Positions 1-6,519 of a stretch of 40,792 nt of DNA are shown piece after piece (the first letter of the stretch is position 1; every line of letters starts with the position of its first letter). Origin of the DNA: an uncultured Catenibacterium sp. (lineage in GTDB: Bacteria > Bacillota_I > Bacilli_A > Erysipelotrichales > Coprobacillaceae). The notes under the pieces were generated by a model. That model had not been told where the DNA came from. It did not search any database and saw only the letters and a program-made list of their open reading frames with translations. The translations under genes and the position numbers were made by a program. Location of the stretch: contig CAAFPB010000391.1 in the NCBI GenBank assembly GCA_900764725.1, positions 1 to 40,792 on the forward strand, in the 5' to 3' direction.

Positions 1-127
1 ACCTGTGGTTTGTGGGTATTCAAAAAAATGTTTTTTTTAATTTTTTTCAAATCAAAAAAATGGCTTAGTTATCACAAAAAGTAAAGATACGTATTGTATT
101 TTTCTAACTGTAAGCACCTTTGTAACA

Positions 128-156
128 TTGACTAATGTAAGCGTTTATGTTAATAT
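128..156 (+). promoter_or_regulatory. Promoter of the alcohol dehydrogenase gene with a cre-like site in the spacer
   Basis: A -35 box TTGACT (128-133) and a -10 box TAATAT (151-156) are 17 bases apart. The spacer holds ATGTAAGCGTTTATGT (135-150), close to the catabolite-responsive cre consensus but with two mismatches in the 3' half. A repressor bound there would block the promoter. The rest of 1-209 is AT-rich with A and T runs and no recognisable gene. The promoter is good by eye; the cre role is inference. Confidence 0.55.
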
Positions 157-209
157 TTTCACTAGATGAAAAGGAACTCATCAAAGGTATTGTATAGGAG
201 GAATATAAT

Positions 210-1424
210 ATGAGATTTACATTACCAAGAGATTTATATCATGGCAAAGGTGCCTTAGAAAACCTTAAGAACTTAGAAGGTAAGAAAGCTATTATCTGCG
301 TAGGTGGCGGAAGTATGAAGAGAAATGGCTTCCTAGACAGAGCTGTTAAATATCTTGAAGAAGCTGGTATGGAAGTTAAATTATATGAAGGTATCGAACC
401 AGATCCATCAGTAACTACAGTTATGAAAGGTGCTGCAGTTATGGAAGAATTCCAGCCTGACTGGATTGTAGCTATGGGTGGAGGTTCACCTATCGATGCT
501 GCAAAAGCTATGTGGATTAAGTATGAATATCCAGAAATCACATTCGAAGAAATGTGTAAAGTATTCGGTATTCCAAAGTTAAGAAAGAAAGCTCATTTCT
601 GTGCTATCCCATCTACAAGTGGTACTGCAACTGAAGTAACAGCTTTCTCAATCATTACTGATTATGATAAGGGTATTAAATATCCAATCGCTGACTTTGA
701 AATCACTCCAGATGTTGCTATCGTAGATCCTGACTTAGCTGAAACTATGCCAGTTAAATTAGTGGCTCATACAGGTATGGATGCTATGACTCATGCTATT
801 GAAGCATATGTATCTACTGCAAACTGTAACTACACTGATCCACTTGCTATTCATGCAATTGAAATGATCCAGGCTAACTTAGTTAAATCATATAATGGTG
901 ATATGAGCTGCAGAGATGATATGCATGATGCACAGTGCTTAGCAGGTATGTCATTCTCTAACGCATTATTAGGTATCGTACATTCTATGGCTCATAAGAC
1001 TGGTGCTGCTTTCGTAGACCAGGGTGGACATATTATCCATGGTGCAGCTAATGCTATGTACTTACCAAAGGTTATTGCTTATAACGCTAAAGATGAAACA
1101 GCTAAGAAACGTTATGGTGTCATTGCTGATTACATGCACTTAGGTGGAGAAAATGATGATGAAAAGGTTGCATTATTAATTAAATACTTAAGAGGTATGA
1201 ATGATGCATTAAATATCCCACATAGTATCAACCATTATGGTGCTGATGGTTTACCAGCAGAAGTTGGATTTGTACCTGAAGAAGTATTCTTAGAAAGATT
1301 ACCTGAAATCGCTAAGAACGCTATTGCTGATGCATGTACAGGTTCTAACCCACGTATTCCAACTCAGGAAGAAATGGAAAACTTATTAAAGGCTTGCTAC
1401 TACGATACAGAAGTTGATTTCTAA
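210..1424 (+). CDS. Iron-containing alcohol dehydrogenase
   Basis: A 404-residue NAD(P)H-dependent group III alcohol dehydrogenase, expected to interconvert aldehydes and alcohols in the cytoplasm during fermentation. The nucleotide-binding motif GGGSPIDAAKAMW lies at about residues 91-103. The metal-site region carries HAIEAYVS, HSMAHKTGAAF and HGAANAMYLP, with the histidines that bind Fe2+ in this family. The sequence resembles the C-terminal half of bifunctional AdhE, but no aldehyde dehydrogenase half is present and the length is right for a stand-alone enzyme. GGAGG lies just upstream of ATG 210. The Nudix gene overlaps its stop by one base. The substrate (ethanol, butanol, propanediol or other) cannot be told from sequence. 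Confidence 0.93.
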   Translation: MRFTLPRDLYHGKGALENLKNLEGKKAIICVGGGSMKRNGFLDRAVKYLEEAGMEVKLYEGIEPDPSVTTVMKGAAVMEEFQPDWIVAMGGGSPIDAAKAMWIKYEYPEITFEEMCKVFGIPKLRKKAHFCAIPSTSGTATEVTAFSIITDYDKGIKYPIADFEITPDVAIVDPDLAETMPVKLVAHTGMDAMTHAIEAYVSTANCNYTDPLAIHAIEMIQANLVKSYNGDMSCRDDMHDAQCLAGMSFSNALLGIVHSMAHKTGAAFVDQGGHIIHGAANAMYLPKVIAYNAKDETAKKRYGVIADYMHLGGENDDEKVALLIKYLRGMNDALNIPHSINHYGADGLPAEVGFVPEEVFLERLPEIAKNAIADACTGSNPRIPTQEEMENLLKACYYDTEVDF

Positions 1425-1933
1425 TGTGTAGAGATAAGAACGGTCTAACTGAAGAAGAATTTTTAAAAAGCTATAATCCTGATAAATATCCTAAACCTTC
1501 ACTGACAGCTGATATTTGTATCTTTGCTCATTCTGATGTGACAGAGATTCTATTGGTTAAACGTGGTGGACATCCTTATATAGGTAAATGGGCACTACCT
1601 GGTGGCTTCGCTAATAAGAATGAACCGATTGAAAAGACGGCTTCAAGAGAACTTAAAGAAGAAACGGGTATAGAAGGTGTGTCCATGAAGCTTGTAGGTG
1701 TTTATAGTCAGCCTGGAAGAGATCCTCGTGGATGGGTTGTATCTACTGCATTTTATGCAGATGTAGATAAGAATCTTATACATCCAGAAGCTGGTGATGA
1801 TGCCAAAGAAGCAAAATGGTTCACTATTGTCGATGAAACACATCTAAGATGTGGTGATATCAATATAGGTATGAATGATCTTGCCTTTGATCATGCTGAT
1901 ATTATTCATGATGCTATAGATAAGGGTCTGTAG
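1424..1933 (+). CDS. Nudix hydrolase (ADP-ribose pyrophosphatase-like)
   Basis: A 169-residue Nudix protein that should hydrolyse a nucleoside diphosphate linked to another group. The complete Nudix box, pattern GX5EX7REUXEEXGU, spans residues 61-83 and includes RELKEETGI, so the metal-binding glutamates are intact. The preceding LPGG and the PGRDPRGW segment resemble ADP-ribose pyrophosphatase-like members, but the substrate is not certain. Its ATG lies inside the TAATG junction with the dehydrogenase gene and has no clear ribosome binding site of its own. Translation is therefore probably coupled. A terminator follows immediately. Confidence 0.88.
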   Translation: MCRDKNGLTEEEFLKSYNPDKYPKPSLTADICIFAHSDVTEILLVKRGGHPYIGKWALPGGFANKNEPIEKTASRELKEETGIEGVSMKLVGVYSQPGRDPRGWVVSTAFYADVDKNLIHPEAGDDAKEAKWFTIVDETHLRCGDINIGMNDLAFDHADIIHDAIDKGL

Positions 1934-1952
1934 AAATACAGATCCTTTTTTT
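1924..1952 (+). terminator. Intrinsic terminator after the Nudix gene
   Basis: The stem GGTCTGTA / TACAGATCC, with one G-T pair, overlaps the end of the coding sequence. A run of seven T follows. Confidence 0.75.
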
Positions 1953-2036
1953 ATGCTCTGATATAGTTTAAAACTATGGTACCCTATTTCATAAAACTAT
2001 AATCCTACTAAAATAGTAGATTTTACTTATTTTGTG

Positions 2037-2065
2037 TTGACGTGCTTTTTATGTGGTGCTAAGAT
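2037..2065 (+). promoter_or_regulatory. Promoter of the metNIQ operon
   Basis: TTGACG (2037-2042), a 17-base spacer and TAAGAT (2060-2065) precede the T-box leader, giving a predicted start near 2072. The segment 1953-2036 is AT-rich, with a 7-1-7 palindrome at 1963-1977 and no gene. Confidence 0.6.
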
Positions 2066-2071
2066 GAAACC

Positions 2072-2335
2072 ACATCAAGAAAAGACAGTGAAAAGAAGAG
2101 TACTGTAATGAAACTTATACAGAGAGTTCCGTGAGCTGAGAAGGGACAAAGGGAAGTTATAGGAAGATGGTCTTGGAGTTGCATGGCTGAAATGTAAGTC
2201 ATGACGGGAGCGCCCGTTACAGCGATAGAGTATGCATGTACTCGAAGAGGTTATTAAGGTGACTTAATAATGAATTTAGGTGGTAACACGAAACATTACG
2301 TTCTCGTCCTATTATATGGATGAGAACGTTTTTTA
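2072..2335 (+). ncRNA. T-box riboswitch, methionine specific
   Basis: A tRNA-sensing leader upstream of metN. Visible landmarks are the AGTA of the specifier loop near 2099, the AGAGAG bulge, and the T-box proper, AGGTGGTAACACG, at 2278-2290. A terminator with arms ACGTTCTCGTCC / GGATGAGAACGT (2298-2329) is followed by six T. The likely specifier is ATG (2167-2169). TCTT just after it can pair with AAGA just before the AGTA, placing the two sides of the specifier loop opposite each other. Uncharged initiator-unlike tRNA-Met would bind and allow read-through when methionine is scarce. The downstream methionine importer fits. Confidence 0.9.
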
Positions 2336-2356
2336 TTTAAGGGAAGGAGTGAAAAC

Positions 2357-3394
2357 ATGATCCACTTAGAACATGTTACAAAAACTTTTAAGACTAAAGA
2401 TGGCGATGTCCATGCTGTCAAGGATGTCAGTCTGAATATTGAAGAAGGTGAAATCTACGGTATTATTGGTTTCTCAGGGGCTGGTAAATCTACATTAGTA
2501 AGATGTATCAACCTATTAGAAAAACCTGATAGTGGTGCTGTTGTATTTGGGGATAAAGATTTATTAAAACTATCCGATGCAGATTTAAGAAAAGAAAGAG
2601 AAAAGATTGGAATGATCTTCCAGCACTTTAATCTTTACAACAGTCGTACTATTTATGACAATATCGCTTTTCCATTAAAACATCTAGGCTGGAGTAAGGA
2701 TAAGATTCAAAAGAGAGTCTTAGAATTACTCGAACTTATCGATTTGGTAGAAAGAAAAGATTCTTATCCAAGTCAGTTATCTGGAGGACAGAAACAAAGA
2801 GTTGCAATCGCAAGAGCTCTTGCCAACAATCCTAAAGTACTTCTGTGTGATGAAGCCACAAGTGCTTTAGACCCTCAGACAACACAAAGTATTCTTCAGC
2901 TTATTAAGAAAGTTAATAAAGAACTTGGTTTAACAGTTATTCTGATTACTCATGAAATGGCTGTTGTCAAGGAAGTATGTGATAAGGTGGCAGTAATGGA
3001 AGATGGCCGTGTAGTAGAACAGGGTAACATCGTTGATATCTTCTCTAATCCACAGCATCAGATTACTAAGAACTTTATCGCTACTACAAATAATCTTAAT
3101 AAGATTGATGAATTGATCAAAGACAATCATCGTATTACACAGTTAAATGAAAACCAACAGATGGTCAAATTACAGTATCAGAGTTCTAATACAGATGTCG
3201 CATTAATCTCAGTATTATCAAGAGATTACGGTGTTGATTGTTCTATTATCTTTGGAAATGTAGAAATTATCCAGGGACAGCCAATTGGTACACTCATTAC
3301 AATCTTTACTGGCGAAGATGCAGATATCAAGAAAGCATTAGAATTCACAAAACAACAGGGAGTTAAAGTGGAGGTGATTAAACGTGGTAACTAA
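2357..3394 (+). CDS. metN: Methionine ABC transporter ATP-binding protein MetN
   Basis: The 345-residue ATPase of the D/L-methionine importer. Walker A GFSGAGKST is at 38-46, the signature LSGGQKQR begins at 141 and Walker B VLLCDE is at 161-166. The C-terminal 80 residues match the ACT-like NIL domain that senses intracellular methionine and inhibits MetN. Together with metI and metQ this is a complete importer behind a Met T-box. GGAAGGAG precedes ATG 2357. The family assignment is firm because the NIL domain and the operon both point to MetN. Confidence 0.96.
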   Translation: MIHLEHVTKTFKTKDGDVHAVKDVSLNIEEGEIYGIIGFSGAGKSTLVRCINLLEKPDSGAVVFGDKDLLKLSDADLRKEREKIGMIFQHFNLYNSRTIYDNIAFPLKHLGWSKDKIQKRVLELLELIDLVERKDSYPSQLSGGQKQRVAIARALANNPKVLLCDEATSALDPQTTQSILQLIKKVNKELGLTVILITHEMAVVKEVCDKVAVMEDGRVVEQGNIVDIFSNPQHQITKNFIATTNNLNKIDELIKDNHRITQLNENQQMVKLQYQSSNTDVALISVLSRDYGVDCSIIFGNVEIIQGQPIGTLITIFTGEDADIKKALEFTKQQGVKVEVIKRGN

Positions 3395-4055
3395 GTTATT
3401 TCCAAACGTTATAGAGTTTGCATCAGATTTCCCACAGGCTATTATTGATACATTATTGATGTTAGTAATCAGTGGTTTAATCTCAGTGGTTATTGGAATC
3501 TTCTTAGCAGTTATTGTAGTAGTCACTAGAAAAGATGGGTTAAAAGAAAATCAACCTGTTTTCTGGATCCTAGATAAGATTATTAACTTATTTAGATCTA
3601 TTCCATTTATTATCTTAATTCCTACTGTAGCTGTACTCTCACGTGCTCTATTTGGTACTACAATTGGTATTGAAGGCGCACTTGTTCCTTTAGTTATAGG
3701 AACAGCACCATTTGTCGCAAGACAGATGGAATCAGCTATTATGGAAATTGATCCAGGTATCATTGAAGCAAGTATTGCGATGGGACTTAGTACAAAAGAA
3801 ATCATCTTTGATGTTTATCTAAGAGAAAATATTCCAGGGATGATTAGAGGTCTTACAATTTCATTTATTGCGTTAGTTGGACAGATTGCGATTGTTGGTT
3901 CTGTTGGCGCAGGCGGACTTGGTGATATGGCGATCAGATATGGTCTACAAAGATCAATGGGAGATATCACATTCGTCGTTATTATCTTAATTCTTATTTT
4001 AATTTCAATTGTTCAGGCAATTGGTGACAAACTAGTAGAAAAAACAACACATTAA
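3384..4055 (+). CDS. metI: Methionine ABC transporter permease MetI
   Basis: A 223-residue membrane permease of the methionine importer with about five hydrophobic segments. The EAA-type loop around residues 110-150 includes ARQMESAIMEIDPGIIEAS, typical of MetI. The GTG start at 3384 has GGAGGTGA upstream and overlaps the end of metN by 11 bases in another frame, so the two are probably translationally coupled. It pairs with MetN in the membrane and receives methionine from the lipoprotein MetQ encoded next. Confidence 0.95.
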   Translation: MVTKLFPNVIEFASDFPQAIIDTLLMLVISGLISVVIGIFLAVIVVVTRKDGLKENQPVFWILDKIINLFRSIPFIILIPTVAVLSRALFGTTIGIEGALVPLVIGTAPFVARQMESAIMEIDPGIIEASIAMGLSTKEIIFDVYLRENIPGMIRGLTISFIALVGQIAIVGSVGAGGLGDMAIRYGLQRSMGDITFVVIILILILISIVQAIGDKLVEKTTH

Positions 4056-4078
4056 TTAATATATTGGAGGAAATGATT

Positions 4079-4900
4079 ATGAACAAAAACATTTTAAAGG
4101 TATTTACAGCAGGTCTTTTAGCTTTCTCATTAGCAGGATGTGGAAGTAAGTCAGATTCTAAAACTATTACAGTAGGGGCTACAACTTCACCTCATGCTAT
4201 TATCTTAAAGCATATCCAGCCAGAATTTGAAAAAGCAGGATATACATTAAAGATTAAGGAATTCTCAGACTATCCTAATATCAATCCATCTACTTCAGAT
4301 GGTTCATTAGATGCAAACTATTTCCAGCATCAGCCATACTTAACTTCTTACAACAAAGATAAAGGTTATAAGAAGGGTGATGATGGATATTTAGTATCAG
4401 TTGGTGCTATCCACTTTGAACCTCTAGGATTATATTCAGCTAAATATAAAGCAGTATCTGATATCAAAGATGGTTCAACTATCGCAATTCCTAATGATGC
4501 AACTAATGAAGCAAGAGCTTTATTATTACTTGCAGACAATGGTGTTATTACATTAAATAAGGATGCTGGTGTTAATGCAACTAAGAAGGATATCACTTCT
4601 TACAATAAGAAAGTAGAAATCGTAGAAGTAGATGGCGCTCAGGTTGCTTCTAAATTACCTGATGTAGACTTCGGTATCATCAATGGTAACTATGCATTAG
4701 ATGCAAAAGTAACTGATAAAGTCATCACTACAGAAGATGCAAGTTCTGAAGCTGCAAAGACTTACGAAAACATTGTTGCAGTTAAAGAATCAAATAAAGA
4801 CAACAAAGCAGTTAAGAAGTTAGTTGAAATCTTAAAGAGTGAAAAGACTAAGAAATGGATTGAAAAGAAATTCGGAGTATCTGTAAAACCTGCAGAATAG
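4079..4900 (+). CDS. metQ: Methionine-binding lipoprotein MetQ
   Basis: A substrate-binding lipoprotein (273 residues) of the NlpA/MetQ family. The N-terminus has a lysine, a hydrophobic stretch and lipobox LAGC with acylated Cys21. ITVGATTSPHAIIL and SDGSLDANYFQHQPYL are characteristic of the family. The ATG at 4079 is chosen because GGAGG (4066-4070) is eight bases upstream. A TTG at 4064 and an ATG at 4073 in frame are too close to that site. It binds methionine outside the membrane and delivers it to MetNI. Confidence 0.94.
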   Translation: MNKNILKVFTAGLLAFSLAGCGSKSDSKTITVGATTSPHAIILKHIQPEFEKAGYTLKIKEFSDYPNINPSTSDGSLDANYFQHQPYLTSYNKDKGYKKGDDGYLVSVGAIHFEPLGLYSAKYKAVSDIKDGSTIAIPNDATNEARALLLLADNGVITLNKDAGVNATKKDITSYNKKVEIVEVDGAQVASKLPDVDFGIINGNYALDAKVTDKVITTEDASSEAAKTYENIVAVKESNKDNKAVKKLVEILKSEKTKKWIEKKFGVSVKPAE

Positions 4901-4907
4901 TGAATTG

Positions 4908-4930
4908 AAGCGGTCATTCGACCGCTTTTT
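4908..4930 (+). terminator. Intrinsic terminator of metNIQ
   Basis: A perfect stem AAGCGGTC / GACCGCTT with a four-base loop is followed by a T run, eight bases after the metQ stop. Confidence 0.9.
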
Positions 4931-4983
4931 ATTTATCTAGAAGAGTATTTCTTATATAATAGTTCTGTAAGGAGGTCAATTTT

Positions 4984-5511
4984 ATGGAATTTGATCAATT
5001 ATTAGAAGAAAGATATTCTGTTAGAAAGTTTTCTAGTCAGAAAGTAGAAAAAGAAAAAATAGATAAAATATTAGAAGCTGCAAGAATAGCACCTACAGCT
5101 GTAAATTATCAGCCACAAAGAATACTTGTAGTAGAAGATCCAGATAATCTTGCAAAACTAAAGGAATGTACTAGATATCATTTCCATGCACCTCTCGCAA
5201 TGATTTTATGTTATGACAAGACTGTATCATGGAAGGATATGCATAATAGAGAATGTGGGGAAGTAGATGTATCTATTGTGGCTACATATATGATGCTTAA
5301 ACTCTTTGATTTAGGATTAGGTTCTACTTATGTAGGTTCTTTTGATTATAAGGAGTTAATCAAACAGTTTAATATTCCTGAAAATTATGTACCAGTCATG
5401 ATCTTACCTATTGGTTATCCTAGAGAAGATTGTGTACCAGGACCTATGCATGATAAGAGAAAATCAATAGATGCGATTGTATCTTATGAAGAATATACAC
5501 AGGGGGAGTAA
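4984..5511 (+). CDS. Nitroreductase family protein
   Basis: A 175-residue flavoprotein of the nitroreductase fold. The N-terminal ERYSVRKF and ARIAPTAVNYQPQ are the FMN-contacting motifs, and GLGSTYVG and ILPIGYP in the C-terminal half fit the family. It would reduce a nitro compound, quinone or similar acceptor with NAD(P)H, but the natural substrate is unknown. AAGGAGG precedes ATG 4984, and a TATAAT-like box lies within the 50-base gap after the metQ terminator. It appears to head a small operon with the methionine sulfoxide reductase and kptA. Confidence 0.9.
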   Translation: MEFDQLLEERYSVRKFSSQKVEKEKIDKILEAARIAPTAVNYQPQRILVVEDPDNLAKLKECTRYHFHAPLAMILCYDKTVSWKDMHNRECGEVDVSIVATYMMLKLFDLGLGSTYVGSFDYKELIKQFNIPENYVPVMILPIGYPREDCVPGPMHDKRKSIDAIVSYEEYTQGE

Positions 5512-5513
5512 TA

Positions 5514-5975
5514 ATGGAGCTATTAGTAAAACAATTAGAAGCGCTTATTTCGCCAAATGAATGGTTTGTGACTAACTTTTCTAATGCGAGTGCTTTATTA
5601 ATGGATGTGATTGATGATTTAAGCTGGGTAGGTTTCTATATGATGAGAGCAGGGGAACTTGTCTTAGGACCTTTCCAGGGTAAAGTCGCATGTACACATA
5701 TTAAGGTAGGTAAGGGTGCTTGTGGTGTATGTGTACAAGGAGACCAGACAATTTTGATTGAAGATGTGTCTACATTCCCAGGTTATATTGCCTGTGATGC
5801 AGAAGCTAAATCAGAAATTGTAGTTCCTTTACATGATGAAGAAGGTAAAGTAATTGCGGTATTGGATGTAGATTCTAATAGTTTAGGTCGTTTTGGTGAT
5901 CAGGAACAAGAATTATTTGAAGCATTAGGTAAGGTGTTAGAGAAATCATTATGGAGCGAAAAAGCAGACGTTTAA
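5514..5975 (+). CDS. msrC: Free methionine-(R)-sulfoxide reductase (GAF domain)
   Basis: A 153-residue single GAF-domain enzyme that reduces free methionine-R-sulfoxide. The three cysteines typical of this family are at 60, 70 and 94, with the same 10 and 24 residue spacing as the E. coli enzyme (84, 94, 118). FPGYIACDAEAKSEIVVPL matches the conserved segment around the catalytic cysteine. An extra Cys73 is present. The start follows the nitroreductase stop by two bases, so the genes are cotranscribed. Its place just after metNIQ suggests salvage of imported oxidised methionine. This functional link is inference; the family call is strong. Confidence 0.92.
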   Translation: MELLVKQLEALISPNEWFVTNFSNASALLMDVIDDLSWVGFYMMRAGELVLGPFQGKVACTHIKVGKGACGVCVQGDQTILIEDVSTFPGYIACDAEAKSEIVVPLHDEEGKVIAVLDVDSNSLGRFGDQEQELFEALGKVLEKSLWSEKADV

Positions 5976-6469
5976 GCTATATTCTCAGACATCATCCAGA
6001 AAGTATAGGCATTAAACTTGATGAACATGCTTATGGTGATGTTCAAAAGATATTAGAAGCGTTAAATATCACAATAGAAGATCTAGATACAATTGTGAGA
6101 GAAGATGAGAAACAGCGTTACTCTTATAACGAGGATCATACAGGAATACGTGCGAATCAAGGACATTCTATTCCTGTCAATGTAGACTTAAAAGAAGTTG
6201 CTCCACCAGATATTCTTTATCATGGTACTGCCACTCGTTTTGTTTCTTCTATTCTAGAAGAAGGAATATTAAGTCAAACACGTGTTTATGTTCATTTATC
6301 TCAAGACAAAGAAACCGCAATGACAGTTGGTTCAAGACATGGTAAACCTTATGTCTTTACTATTGATACAAAACAGATGTATGAAGATGGATACAAGTTC
6401 TATCTCTCAGAAAACAATATCTATCTTACAGAGATTATACCTACAAAATACTTAAAGGCTTCCACTTAG
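5951..6469 (+). CDS. kptA: RNA 2'-phosphotransferase, KptA/Tpt1 family
   Basis: A 172-residue member of the family that removes a 2'-phosphate from RNA using NAD+, releasing ADP-ribose 1'',2''-cyclic phosphate. Conserved motifs are LSYILRHHPE (8-17), IRANQGHSI (66-74), LYHGT (89-93) and VHLS (114-117). They contain the expected Arg-His and NAD-binding residues. The start overlaps the sulfoxide reductase gene by 25 bases in another frame. It is kept because LSYILRH is the usual N-terminus of the family. In bacteria the natural substrate is generally unknown, since tRNA splicing of the yeast type is absent. Confidence 0.9.
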   Translation: MERKSRRLSYILRHHPESIGIKLDEHAYGDVQKILEALNITIEDLDTIVREDEKQRYSYNEDHTGIRANQGHSIPVNVDLKEVAPPDILYHGTATRFVSSILEEGILSQTRVYVHLSQDKETAMTVGSRHGKPYVFTIDTKQMYEDGYKFYLSENNIYLTEIIPTKYLKAST

Positions 6470-6480
6470 GGAGGCCTTTT
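6454..6480 (+). terminator. Probable terminator at the end of kptA
   Basis: The stem AAGGCTTCC / GGGAGGCCTT has one mismatch, spans the kptA stop codon and ends in four T. It is weaker than its neighbours, so partial read-through into feoB is possible. Confidence 0.55.
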
Positions 6481-6519
6481 GTGCTATACTTGTTGAGAGA
6501 ATATGAAGGAGGGGTTTTT

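Noticed and set aside
1..60. Long A and T runs at the left end as a terminator
   Set aside because: No GC-containing stem is visible before the T run, so termination cannot be supported.
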